Positions 41,690 through 51,628 of a stretch of 64,000 bases of DNA are shown here, piece after piece. The notes beneath the pieces are model-generated. The model made no database searches, had not been told where the DNA came from, and saw only the letters and a program-made list of their open reading frames with translations. The translations under genes and the position numbers were made by a program. Origin of the DNA: Prorocentrum cordatum. Lineage: Eukaryota; Sar; Dinophyceae; Prorocentrales; Prorocentraceae. The stretch is taken from the NCBI GenBank assembly GCA_963575745.1, contig CAUYUJ010005049.1:1-64000 (forward strand). Direction: 5' to 3'. Position 1 is the stretch's first letter; each line of letters begins with the position of its first letter.

Positions 41690-42440
41690 GTGAATATCGC
41701 CGTTGTGGTCATCGCCGTCGGTGGATTTGCTGAAGGGGCCGCGAAGCGGATAAATGGTGTGCCGGAATGGGGCGGGGACACATGCGAACCCTGCTACTGG
41801 GGCCTTCGGTGGCGCTCCACATGGGGCCATGAAGCGTGTGATGGTTGTGCCGAACTGGAGCGGGGCCGCCATGCGAACGTTGCCACTGGGGCCTTCGGTA
41901 GAGCTCCCTATGGGCCCACGAAACGCTGTACTGGGTGAAGGAGACGCATGCGAACACCGCCACTGGGGCCTTCGGTGTAACTCCCAATGGGACCACGGAG
42001 CGCTGTGCTAGGCGAAGGAAACGCATTCGGGCACCGCCACTAGAGCATTCGGTGGAGCTTCCAATGGGGCCACGAAACGTCGTACTGGGCGGGGGAGACG
42101 CAGGCGGACACCGCCACTGGGGCCTTCGGTGGGCCTTCGGTGCGGCCACGAAGCGCTGTATTGGGTTGGGGGAACGCATGCGGACATCGCCACTTGGGCT
42201 TTCGGGGGGCGGCATGTGAACGCAGCCACTGGGGCATTCGGTGGAGTTTCCAATGGGGCCACGAAACGTGCGTGTGAGGGGCGTGCCAAAGTGGAGGGGG
42301 GGCGGCATGTGAACGCAGCCAATGTGGCCTTGGGTGGAGCTCCCCATAGGGCCGCGAAGCGTGGGAGGGGCGTGCCAAAGTAGGGGGAGGGGCGGCATGT
42401 GAACGCAACCACTGGGGCGTTGGGTCGCAAACGTCGTCCA
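41690..42440. repeat. S1 satellite, inverted block inside the foldback element
   Basis: About eleven units in the opposite orientation to 31826-32840: GGGGCCACGAAACG, TGTACTGGG, CGCCACTGGGGCCTTCGGT and GGAGCTCC. Later units gain a GGGGCGGCATGTGAACGC segment. Confidence 0.87.
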
Positions 42441-42648
42441 TCGCGCGACGCTTCGAAACTTAGCGCGCTTCCATTCATCCGCCACCGTGCCAGCGGCACA
42501 TTGAAGCGTGTAAGAGCTCTACCCTGTTGCATGGTAGGGTTTCTGCAATTTCTACGGCCGACCTCCCTCTGTTGCTCACCGACGCCCAAACGCGGGTGGC
42601 TCTTCTTCCAGTGCAGTTCGGAATCATTAGAAGACGAACAACCGCCAT

Positions 42649-42815
42649 AAACATAAGCTTTTGGTGCTCCGCGCGGATTTCTCGGATCTGCGCTGGACCC
42701 CCCTCCCTGGCGCGCGGAGCGCGCCAGGGGCGGCGCCGGAGGCGCCGCTGGAGGGACCCAGCGCGGATCCAGGAAATCCGCGCGCAGCGCCAAAAGTTTA
42801 TGTTCATGGCGTTTT
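42649..42815. mobile_element. GC-rich inverted-repeat element with about 52-bp arms
   Basis: The left arm ATAAACATAAGCTTTTGG, CGCGCGGATTTC, GGATCTGCGCTGGACCC is mirrored by the right arm ending CCAAAAGTTTATGTTCAT. The loop region contains GGCGCGCGGAGCGCGCC. A relative with shorter arms is at 56838-56985, and loop-like sequence occurs near 8470. Confidence 0.8.
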
Positions 42816-43095
42816 TTCTTCCTCGCAAGAAGCCTCCAAGACACCCACATATACACTCCAAATTCTTATTAATCGACCTGCCCTAAAAAACTAGACCCCC
42901 CCAAATGCGACCTCATATTCCGGACCCCCTCTTCGACGGGGCGCCGTCGAACCCCTGAGCTCCAATCCAAAGAGAGCGCCCTAATAAACCGGATCCCCCC
43001 CCCAGTTCCAGAAAAAGCGCCTTGGAGGATGAATAAGGGATTTGGAGTATTCTCAAAGAGCGCACCCATCCGGCCCCAAGACACGGCCTCGGATG

Positions 43096-43463
43096 CCCCC
43101 AGATGGCCAAAAAGCATTCAAAAAATAGTCCCCGGACTATTTGTCACTATTTTTGAACGTTCCTCCTGTAGAGGGAAAGGCTTTTTGTGGGCCCCAGAAA
43201 CGGAGAAACAGCAGGGCCGTTTTTTCACCGTTTCCGAAAAAATGTCCCTTGAAAATGGGAACGGCAAAAAAACGGCGACCGGAAACGGCAAAAAAAACTG
43301 CTCCAAGATTGGAACGGCAAAAAAACTGCAAAAAAATAGTCAAACAACGGCGACGGAACCGGTAAAAAAACGGCGTCGGAACCAGCAAAAAAACGGCAAA
43401 ACGGAACCGGTAAGAAAAAACGGCCCTGTCGTTTCCAGGGCCCACTAAGGACAGGCCCGACTT
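43096..43463. mobile_element. M1 TIR element, copy E, carrying a nested M7
   Basis: M1 interior (AATAGTCCCCGGACTATTTG near 43126) leads to TTCCTCCTGTAGAGGGA, is interrupted, and resumes as ACAGGCCCGACTT at 43451-43463. The left TIR is missing. A roughly 40-bp AGAGCGCACCCATCC segment lies on both sides (43056 and 43476). Confidence 0.82.
43181..43447. mobile_element. M7 TIR element, copy 2, inserted in M1
   Basis: Same ends as copy 1 (CTTTTTGTGGGCCCCAG to GGGCCCACTA). Flanks GGGAAAGG (43173-43180) and AGGACAGG (43448-43455) agree at 6 of 8 bases with each other; the M1 consensus GGGACAGG is the likely original target. Internal expansion of AAAACGGC motifs makes it about 105 bp longer than copy 1. 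Confidence 0.85.
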
Positions 43464-43608
43464 AAATAGACTCTCAAAGAGCGCACCCATCCTACCCCAA
43501 GACGGCCTCGGCTGTCCCCGCGGCGGCCCCGGAGGGCCCAGAAAAGAGCGCCCCAGCCTCGCTCGGACGCCCCTCCGGCCGCGCCCGAGGCCCCCAAAGA
43601 GCCTCCAG

Positions 43609-43741
43609 CTCGCCATCGCTCGGACGTCCGTTCCCTGTTTTTTTTGTTCGGTTTCGTGCGTGGATTTTTCGCCAAATGATCAGGGATGCTCCTCGATGGC
43701 CCTCGCCGAAGGAAAAATGCACACGTCCGAGCGATGCCAAG
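43609..43741. mobile_element. M4 TIR element, copy 2, with exact 4-bp TSD
   Basis: A 133-bp copy, CTCGCCATCGCTCGGACGT to ACGTCCGAGCGATGCCAAG. Flanked by CCAG on both sides (43605-43608 and 43742-43745). Confidence 0.92.
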
Positions 43742-44411
43742 CCAGCGGATCCCGAAGAGGCTTCCAAGGGAGCCCAAGAGGCCCCCAGGAAGCTGACAAG
43801 ATGCCTGCAGAACAGGACGAGGAATCATGGACAAAAAAGGGAGAACGAGGCGGTGGCAAGGAGGGGGGGTTGAGAGACCCGCGCCAGTTCACAAATACGA
43901 GGGAGCTGGAGTGGGTCGTAGACCCGACCTCCTTCCTGCTGCGAAACTGCGCCGGTACGTTGGCGAAGTTGACCGCAGGCAGCTCGATGAGTACTCCTAT
44001 GCCCCATGGCCACGCTCGTCAAGGGGTGTATTTGAGGGGAGGCATCGGCTAGATGCTGCGCTAGCTCGAGGCCAACTGAGAAAACACAGCGAGCATGCGC
44101 CACGGCTCACAGTCGGGCCCAGGCCAGAAACACACACCCCTCACGAACACGAGACCCTCCGAGCGCGAAGACGCACAGAACATGCAAGGGTACCCTCCCC
44201 CGGATGCACGCAAACAGCCAACGGACACGAAGAACATGGGGGTACCCTCCCCGCACTGACCATCCCGGTCCGTCCGTACGCGGGCCTCTAGCGTGGCACA
44301 CTGCGAGGAAATGCGAGCGCTCACTCGCGACCTTGCGCGCGAGAAGCGTGTGCGCGAATGTCCACGCAATCGGCCCCGTTTCCTTCCGTCGCTCAACTGG
44401 CCAAAGGTCAA
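43742..44411. other. Spacer, no gene recognised
   Basis: A frame at 43827-44291 is open but shows no domain. GGGTACCCTCCC occurs twice (near 44190 and 44241) with nearby CACGAA/GAACATG motifs, an imperfect tandem. Confidence 0.5.
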
Positions 44412-44523
44412 CTTGCCATCGCTCGGACATGATTTCCTCGTGCATATTTCGATGCCGTGCGTTAGGCAAGATGCCCCAACATGCTCCTCTATGGTCCTAT
44501 GCACACGTCCGAGCGATGCCAAG
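44412..44523. mobile_element. M4 TIR element, copy 3, diverged
   Basis: The left end CTTGCCATCGCTCGGACAT and right end ACGTCCGAGCGATGCCAAG are conserved; the interior is shortened and changed. Flanks TCAA and ACAA match at 3 of 4 bases. Confidence 0.8.
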
Positions 44524-44696
44524 ACAAACAATGAACAAGCGCAAGTGATTCAATCAATCCCAAGCCGAATGTCGGCGCGGGTCCCTGCCGAAGGTGACCT
44601 CGAAGGACGTCTGCATCAGGGCCATCTTCAGCAGCTCTGGCGCCTATGGAGGAGAGCCGCGCAGCCGTCGTGGGCGGATAGAGGGTTCTAGACTAT

Positions 44697-44838
44697 CTCT
44701 CTCTCTCTCTCTCTGTCTCTTTTTCTCCTCTCTCTCGCTCTCTCTTTCTGTCGTTCCATCTCTCTTTTTTTTTTTGTTTTTCTCTCTCTCTCTCTCTCTT
44801 CCTCCATTCTCTCTGTCTCTCTGTCTCTCTGTCTCTCG
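44697..44838. repeat. (CT)n repeat
   Basis: CT and CTGT runs with a T10 tract near 44768. Confidence 0.95.
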
Positions 44839-44965
44839 CCTCTCTCTGCCACCGTAGGGACTTTTCGTGGCCCCCCCCGGCGCTCTGGCCCCTCTTTCAG
44901 CCCGCAGACGTCCCTGGAAGCCTCCGTAAGCCTCCGAGCACCTCTGCATGCATCTGGACGTATCC

Positions 44966-45035
44966 TCCTCCTCGTCCTCCTCCTCCTCCTCCTCTTTCTC
45001 CTCCTCCTCCTCCTCCTCCTCCTCCTCCTCCTCCT
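44966..45035. repeat. (CTC)n microsatellite
   Basis: CTC array with CTTTCTC interruption. Confidence 0.94.
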
Positions 45036-45400
45036 CACCATCATCATCACTCCTCCTCGGAGGACCTAAACGCGGAAACGTCGGTGACGACCTGTCATCG
45101 CCCGTCTTGGTCCTCGTCAAGTCGTGGATCATCTTCGCGAACCGGCGACGGTCAGCATGGACCAAGATCGGCGTCGACAAGACCCCGCGACATCTTGGAT
45201 ACCTCTGGAGGTGTCACCCTTCTCCTCCTCCTGGGACATCTGGCGGCTCGAACCAAAACTGAATTCCCGGGGAAGGGGTCGACGGGTCCAAAACGGACGT
45301 CTCTAAAGAACAGCATCCGATTCAAAGTGTGTTCGGGGGCGTCTGGGCCAAAGGGCGCCTCACTTCGCGCTCTGCGCTGCGCGAAGCGCGAATAACTTCG
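45036..45400. other. Spacer, no gene recognised
   Basis: Ordinary complexity; no domain in any frame. Confidence 0.45.
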
Positions 45401-45403
45401 TGA

Positions 45404-45540
45404 TCAGAGGAGGAGGGGGAGGGGGACGAGGAGGGGGACGAGGAGGGGGACGAGGAGGGGGAAGGGGGGACGAGGAGGAGAACTTCGTGGTCAGAGGGGG
45501 ACGAGGAGGGGGAAGGGGGGAAGAGGACGAGGAGGAGAAA
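45404..45540. repeat. GGGGGACGAGGA repeat
   Basis: Twelve-base units GGGGGACGAGGA/GAGGGGGACGAG, with a duplicated AACTTCGTGGTCAGAGG-like segment. Confidence 0.9.
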
Positions 45541-45830
45541 CGGGGGTCGGCCACGCCGCCCCTGACCCGCGGCGCGGCGGCCTCCGCAGCCCTCGGTGGC
45601 CCGCGGACCCCCCTCGCCCGGGCGCTCTCGGCGTCGCGAGTGCAGGCCACGGAGGGTGCTGCGCTGGCTGGCCGCCCTCGCCGACAACCTGGGCGTTCTC
45701 CGGCCTGGCCGAGGGGTTCTCCACGGGAGCCCGGAACCCGGAGGGGCCAGATCCCTTCAAGCCGAGGCTGGTGCGAAGCAGCGGTGCCCCGTGCGACTAG
45801 TCGTCGGAGTTCCCGGGGAAGACGCGGAGA

Positions 45831-45834
<4 letters not shown>

Positions 45835-45880
<46 letters not shown>

Positions 45881-45935
45881 CACACACACACATATACATA
45901 TGTGTATATATATATAGAGAGAGAGAGAGAGAGAC
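45835..45935. repeat. (CA)n-(TA)n-(GA)n compound dinucleotide repeat
   Basis: CA to about 45891, then TATATG/TATATA, then GA from about 45915. Confidence 0.96.
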
Positions 45936-46255
45936 CTCGAGAGGGAGGAAGAGAGAGGAACAAAAAAGAGCAGGGGCGACTGGAGAGGCAAGCCCACCGC
46001 CTGTTTCAGACGGCCAGATCGCTCCGAACGGCCGCGGGTGACTGGAATTTCGTTGTTCAATTGGTAAACCGTGTCCAGCGTCGCCGAGGGCGTTCAGGGG
46101 ATGCCCAGCCAGGGCCCTGTGTAAACTTGGCTGCGTCCTTGCCTGCTCAGCGATTTCGAACAAAAAGCGCTAGGCGAAATCGAAAAATGCCTTGCCTGCC
46201 TTCCGTCCCTGTGGCGCTGATGCCGAACAGTCCTCGCGGTGCCCACTCAACCTGA

Positions 46256-46465
46256 CTAGGTGGTGAAACTGCTCGGACCTGAGCAGGTCCCTACGCTGCT
46301 CCGACCTGAGCAGGTCGTAAAACTGCTCCGACCAGAGCAGGTCGCAGAACTGCCCCGACCTGAGCAGGACGTGACACCGCTCCGGCCTGAGCAGGACGTG
46401 AAACTGCTCCGATCTGCGTCTGGCCTGCGCAGGTCGCGAAAAACTGCTCCGACCTGAGGCGACGC
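46256..46465. repeat. CTGCTCCGACCTGAGCAGG minisatellite
   Basis: About eight units of 26 to 27 bp. Each unit is locally palindromic (CTGCTC with GAGCAG). Confidence 0.92.
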
Positions 46466-46979
46466 CCACACCGCCCCGCACGGCCGCCAGAGGCCCATCG
46501 TCGTCGCCGGCACCCGGCGGCGACGGCGGGGCTCTGGGGGTGTCGGGGCCGCCTCGGGGCGACCTTGCGCCGCGTAAGGCCCCTCCGGAGGCCGGCTTGG
46601 GGGCCTCTGGGAGCCGCCCTGGGGCTCTCTTGGGCCCCCTTGCGCCGTCTCGGGGGCCTCTTCGACCGTCGCCCTGGGGGTCCTCTTCCTAGACGCGCGG
46701 CGCCTGGACTTTTTCAGGGCGCGGTCCCGGAAGCACCGACCTCTCCCCGGGACCGGCTTCTCGGCCTGAGCCGTGTTCTGACTGCCCCCTGGGCCAGGTG
46801 AGGGCCCCCTCCCGAGGCCGAAAGCAGCCGAAAACGTCCCCGGCCCTCTCTTTGGTTCGCGACGCGAGCGCGCCTGGTCTGCACCGTCTTTGCCATGGGC
46901 GGTCGGGCGGTGCCCAGGTCACCCCGGGCGGCCGCTGGAGACCCGCCGCCGCCTCCGCAGCATTCGCCGCCGCCGCCGC
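46466..46979. other. GC-rich spacer with GGGGGCCTC-type motifs
   Basis: Repeated GGGGCCT/GGGCCTC motifs near 46550-46690. No gene. Confidence 0.5.
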
Positions 46980-46989
46980 AGTCGTCGTA

Positions 46990-47060
<71 letters not shown>
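46980..47060. repeat. (GTC)n microsatellite
   Basis: About 25 GTC units, then GC-rich CGGCGGC sequence to about 47160. Confidence 0.96.
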
Positions 47061-47579
47061 GGCCGCCGCGCCGCCCGGCGGCCGCGTCGGCCGAGGCGGC
47101 TCGGCGGCGGCCCGCGGCGGCGGCGTCGCCGGCGGCGGGCGGCGCCCGACCGCGCGGGCGGGGCCGCGCGGCCTGCAGCAGCTGCGCGTCGTCCGGCAGC
47201 GCGTCGTCGGGCAGCGCCGAGTGGGGCTCGCGGGAAGCCAGGGCGCAGGTCCTGCGCGTCGGCGGGGGTCAGCGGCGCGCCTTCCAGGAAACAGCGTCCT
47301 TCGAAGAAGCCTTCCCCCCTCCCCCCCTACCCACCTGTGCGCGCCGCACAGAGGGCCGCACAGAGGGGTAAGAGAGAAACGAAAACCCCCTCCTTCACCC
47401 TCCTTTTCTTACAAGTCCTCCTCGTCCTCCTCCTCCATGCCCCTCCCCCCTCGCTCTACACAGCGGGCGGAGTTTGGAGTAGAGAGCCGATTTGGCGAGG
47501 AAGAAAATCAGCGGCGTCCCTTCTGCGCGTCGCGCATGCGCTTCGACGGAGGGGGACCTCGGGGCTTGTTTGACGCGAA

Positions 47580-47753
47580 TTCGTGTCGTGTCGACCCCGG
47601 CGTTGGTTCCTGGCACCGCGGGGATCGTTCAACCTTGAACGATCGGCCGATTCCGAAACGTCAGACCGTTCATCATCGACCGATCCTGGGCCGCCGCCGG
47701 CGTTAAACTTTGAACGCCAGCAACGAGATCGCCGCCGGTCGACACGACGTGAA
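47580..47753. mobile_element. M12 TIR element, copy 1
   Basis: The left end TTCGTGTCGTGTCGAC is mirrored by GTCGACACGACGTGAA. Inner inverted motifs GATCGTTCAACC/TTGAACGATC and GGCGTT/AACGCC suggest multiple stems. Second copy at 56983-57156. Confidence 0.82.
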
Positions 47754-48012
47754 CTTACAGTAGTTCTTTCCAACGGAAAAGCCCCTTGGCCTGGCGCCTA
47801 CCCTGCAAAATCGGCAGCTCAAAGTCGGGGCTCACGATCGGCCCCCTGGACCTCTCCTCGGGTGCAAACGCACCAATTTTTCGAGCTGCGTCCAGCCTAG
47901 CGACGAGGGGGCCCCCCGAAGGCCAACTACCGTTGACTCAACTCGTACTCCTGAGATCGTCGTCGTCGCCGCCGTCGTGGCCGCCAGGTTCAGGTTCATA
48001 ACTCGGCTCTCT

Positions 48013-48160
48013 GGCGGCCGTTCGGGACGATCCGGGCACCCCCGGAACGCTCCCGGCGAGGCGCAGCTGACGGAAGACATCCCAAGGCTAGGAAGCAGCC
48101 GAGAACCCACGAAAACGCTTGAAGACTGGAACCTCGACTTGGAGAACCTCGAACCTCGAC
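48013..48160. repeat. M14 dispersed repeat, copy 1
   Basis: Shares, in order, GGCCG, CGGGACGA, ACCCCCGGAACGCTC, CGGCGAGGCGC, CAGCCGAGAACC, GACTGGAAC and AACCTCGAACCTCGA with 62325-62460. Confidence 0.65.
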
Positions 48161-48369
48161 CGTCTGACTGGAGTCCGCCCCTGCGCAGGCTCCCCTTGGC
48201 CTGGCGCAGGCCGCGACGACGAGCAGGGTGACCGCGCGCCCTGGGCGCGAGGGCGCGGCGAGCATGCGGGCCATGGCGGCGGGGGATGTGTCGTCGCGCC
48301 GGCCCGGACGGCGCGGGGCCATGAGCGGGGGCACAACCCGCTTCGGTGGCAGCTCATGGCCTGCTGGCT

Positions 48370-48460
48370 CTTGCGAATCGACGCTACTCGACGCTACTCG
48401 ACGCTAGTCGACGCTAGTCGACGCTCATCGATGCGAGTCGACGCTGAGTCGACGCCAGCC
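48370..48460. repeat. CGACGCTAGT 10-bp tandem repeat
   Basis: Units of TCGACGCTAC/TCGACGCTAG, degenerating downstream. Confidence 0.93.
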
Positions 48461-48529
48461 GATGCCACATAGGCGCTTTCAGCACGATGACCAGACGCGC
48501 GCGCACTCGAAAGACGAAATTGCGAGGAC

Positions 48530-49210
48530 ATGCGAGGCCCCTATGATCTGCGACCGAAGCTCACCACACCGACGTCGCCCTGGGCATCTGCCGCCTGGCC
48601 GAGACCTCCTCGCATCGTGACCAAGGTCTGGGAGGAACACTGTGAGATCCTGGCGCCGCTGTTTTGTGACAGCGGTCGATCGCCCACTGCTCTAATCGGG
48701 CTCGAAACATGCAACAGCAACATGGGGATCACCCAGACATACGATGTCCTGATTCTTTCAATACAAGGTCCGAGGAAGTCCCGACCCTTTCCCCATCCCG
48801 TCCTGATTTGTTCACGACGGGGGCCCGTCTGGGTAGTACTTCCGTCGCAAACTGTCGCGCTGCTGCAACTTCCCCACAATGTCGGATCCCAAGGAACTTT
48901 CGGTCCCAGAGGCCCCTTAGGTCGGGATGCCCGAAGCAAGGCAGGTCGCCCGCCTCGAACTACATCGGCGCCAGGATCTCCGGCCGGTGCCTGCGGGCAA
49001 GGGGTGCGCCCCGCTCTGGGCCGGCCCGCGATTCAGTATCTACGAGTAGACCGTAAGCAGCGGGGGCCCGGCAGCGGGCTGGCGAGCCGAGGCGCGCGGC
49101 GGGCGAAGAGGGATGGCGCCTGGCGACGGAGGGCGCGGGGACCTTGGGAGCGAGGCTGGGGTAGGCAACCACGTGCAGACCTGGGTATCGGTCTGAAACG
49201 ATACCGATAG
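48530..49210 (+). other. Open frame of 226 codons, unrecognised; probably not a gene
   Basis: An ATG-started frame across ordinary-complexity sequence (48480-48930), then GC-rich sequence. The first part (SPTALIGLETCNSNMG; QTYDVLILSIQG) has normal composition; the rest is Gly/Arg/Pro-rich. I see no domain, signal or membrane segment and recognise no family. It could be a fragment of an unknown repeat or chance. Confidence 0.15.
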
Positions 49211-49708
49211 TTAAGCAGTTGGTTTCAACGCTATCAATCGCCGATCTACCCCCCTAGATGGGGACATAGGTCGTTCCCTTCGGGGTTCGAGGGGTGTATC
49301 CCCAACTGGGGTGGTACCACACTTTTTTTTCGTCACGACGCGGCAGGAGCAATCCGCTCGCGCGCCCTAGAAGCCGGGGCGAAGCATAACGCCGTGCTCC
49401 CGAGAATAACTCTCTGGGGATGTCTGGCGGGGATAATCAACGGTTTTCCCGGCGAAGGTGATGATGCGGATGATGATGATGATGATGATCCTGGGCGCTC
49501 GTGTAGACTGACCTTTGTAGATCTTGGCACAAGACTGACTCGAGAGATCTCGAGTCTTGTGGCTACAACTTGCCTGCGCAAGAGAGGTCCTTGGCGCTCC
49601 TGGCCGAGAAACCTCTCTTGCGCACGACCTCGTTCGCCGCACGTTCATGACTTGGGAAATCTGAAATGGTGAGAATCCCAGAGCCCTGCCACACGCTCGT
49701 GATTGCGG
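49211..49708. other. Spacer, no gene recognised
   Basis: Contains a short GATGAT run (49462-49487) and an imperfect palindrome of CGAGAGATCTCGAG (49538-49552). Confidence 0.5.
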
Positions 49709-50208
49709 AACCTTCGAAATGAGGGTAGATCTTAACCGTGAGTGGAAATTCACTTAACCGTGAGTGATCGAATGCACTCACAGCGTGGGTTTCAACACAG
49801 CGTGCACTGACAGCGTGGGCTCACAGCGTGGGCTCACAGCGTACACTCAACACAGCGTGCACTCACAGCGTGGGCTCACCACAGCGAGCACTTACAGCGT
49901 GGGCACACAGCGTGGGGTCACAGCGTGGGCTCACAGCGTGGGCTCACAGCGTGGGCTCACAGCGTGGGTTCACAGAGTGGGCTCACAGCGTGGGCTCACA
50001 GCGTGGGCTCAACTCAGCGTGGGCTCAACACAGCGTGGGCTCACAGCGTGGGCTCACAGCGTGGGCTCACAGCGTGGGCTCACAGCGTGGGTTCACCGCG
50101 TGCACTCACAGCGTGCACTCACAGCGTGCACTCAATCACTCACGGTTAAGCGAATTTCCACTCACGGTTAAGCGAATTGTCACTCATGGTTTGGATTCAC
50201 CTTCGAAA
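49709..50208. mobile_element. Inverted-repeat element with a 13-bp minisatellite core
   Basis: The left arm carries CTTAACCGTGAGTGGAAATT, CACTTAACCGTGAGTGAT and TGCACTCACAGCG. The right arm carries the inverse: CACTCAATCACTCACGG, TTAAGCGAATTTCCACTCAC and GGTTAAGCG. Between them are about 25 units of GCTCACAGCGTGG. CCTTCGAAATG occurs at both outer edges (49715 and 50197) and could be a long target duplication or part of the ends. Frames across the core (STAWAHSVGSQRGL) are artefacts. Confidence 0.78.
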
Positions 50209-50454
50209 TGGTGAAACCGCTATTGCCATGCTCAGCGTTTTTGATGCTGTTGCCAGTCAACATGAGATGATAGCAACTGTGATGCACAACTCCCCCCGGT
50301 GATTATCAAACTCGACCTCCGCGCCCCTCTCCACAACTGAATCCGATGGACACGGGAAAAAAAGCCAGATTCAGGGGCGAAGGGGGGGGTACATTATTAT
50401 CCGGGGCACAGGGTGACCCATTGTCCAGTAGCACGAGAGGGGGAGGCAGGACAG
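50209..50454. other. Spacer, no gene recognised
   Basis: Ordinary complexity, lower GC. Nothing recognised. Confidence 0.5.
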
Positions 50455-50657
50455 TCGGGTCGGGCGAAAGGGGGGGATCGCAAACGGGGGGGGGGTGAGA
50501 ATCAGCTCACGTAGCTGCTTTTCCCATCGCCGCCCGGCGCTGGAGGGAGCTGTGCATCGAGGCATGGGCCCCTCGGTGAGGCCAAAGCCAGCTGCATGCC
50601 GCAAATGTCGTAACCCCCCCCTTTGCCCATTCGCCCCCCTTTCGTCGTCCGGCCCGA
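50455..50657. mobile_element. M10 TIR element, copy 2
   Basis: A 203-bp element from TCGGGTCGGGCGAAAGGGGG to CCCCCTTTCGTCGTCCGGCC then CGA. Flanks GACAG and GACCA agree at 3 of 5 bases. The interior closely matches 21837-22031. Confidence 0.85.
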
Positions 50658-51138
50658 GACCAGAGGGCGGCGGCGGAGCGAGGGCCAAGGCGGTGACAGC
50701 ACCCGACGTGCGCTGTGCCCTGCTGCTCCCACCACGTCCCCGAGCCGGCCGACGTAATGGAATAAGAGAAGAGGCGCCACGGAAATCGGGGGAAATATCA
50801 CGGCCCCCGCCATGACATCCACCCCCCCCTAGTCATCACCCCCCTCTTTGCCGCTCCCGATCTCTGGCGGCCCCCCAGGAACCCCCCAAGCGCGACGCGC
50901 AAGCCTCCCCCGACGGCACCCGCCGTGCGCTGCCCATCTGCTGCTCCCGCCACGCAGCCCCCCTCGACCGGCCGACGCCCCCTCTCCCCGGGGACCCGCC
51001 TCTCCTCCCGAGCCGCTCGGCTCTCCGGCGGCCCCCCCCGGAAAAAACCCCAAGCGGCGCGAGACCCTTCTCTCGCAGGGGACGGGGCCCGGGCGCGGGT
51101 CACCATCGGGCAGAGGCGCGTGGAGCAGCATCTCGGAG
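50658..51138. other. GC-rich spacer with a diverged internal duplication
   Basis: CACCCGACGTGCGCTGTGCC (near 50700) and CACCCGCCGTGCGCTGCCC (near 50920) mark two copies of a roughly 220-bp segment, both followed by CTGCTCCC-CCACG and CGGCCGACG. No gene. Confidence 0.55.
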
Positions 51139-51285
51139 GTCCGGCGGCTCTGGCGAGGAAGTCTTGGGCACCGCGGCGCCTTCGCAGAGCGCTCCCCGGA
51201 GCGCTCCCCGGAAGCGTTCGGGAGCGCTCCATGAACGTATAGCTATCCTCGTCCTGGCCCCGTCCGACGATATGTCTTGCTGCTT
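51139..51285. repeat. M13 dispersed repeat, copy 3
   Basis: CTTGGGCACCGCGGCGCCTTC, repeated GCGCTCCCCGGA, then TATCCTCGTCCTGGCCCCGT, matching the end of 13465-13600. Confidence 0.6.
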
Positions 51286-51628
51286 TCCAAGGCGCGGTCC
51301 CCGGGGAACGGCTCCTCCTCCCGAGCCGACTTTGTCTCTGACGGGGCGCCCCAGCAGCGCCACGCTTACCAGCCTGGAACATATCCCTATCCCTCTACTG
51401 GGCATCTCCTCATCACGATGCCAATCTTAGTGATTCCCTTAATTTTTTAAGGCGCATACCTGAGATTGTCATCGCTTTTTGGTATGTCAATCTTAGGGAT
51501 AGGGATATGTTCGAGGCTGGTAACACGCGGTGGAGGAAGCAAGAACAAAAAACTTCTGCCCTGGCCTCTGTGCCACTGCGCGAGCATGCTCGGGGATGGG
51601 GGCGGCGCGCTGCCGCGGACCACCCAGG

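Larger units (their letters stand above)
40896..43052. mobile_element. Large foldback element with 165-185 bp TIRs
   Basis: The left arm (40896-41078) and right arm (42888-43052, inverted) share, in order, TCCAAATCCCT, ATTCATC, GGAACTGGG, CCGGTTT, GGGCGCT, TGGATTGGAGCT, GTCGAAGAGG, GTCCGGAAT and AGGTCGCA. Within the left arm GGTCCGG starts four direct repeats at 40928, 40967, 41010 and 41045, like transposase-binding subrepeats. The interior carries no transposase but holds an inverted S1 block and a smaller hairpin element. Likely non-autonomous. Confidence 0.82.

Noticed and set aside
46256-46465. Clustered transcription-factor sites (GACCTGAGCAGGTC)
   Set aside because: The motif is simply the minisatellite unit; nothing nearby looks like a gene to regulate.
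49775-50140. CRISPR-like direct repeats
   Set aside because: Units are contiguous 13-bp tandem repeats without unique spacers, in a eukaryotic context.
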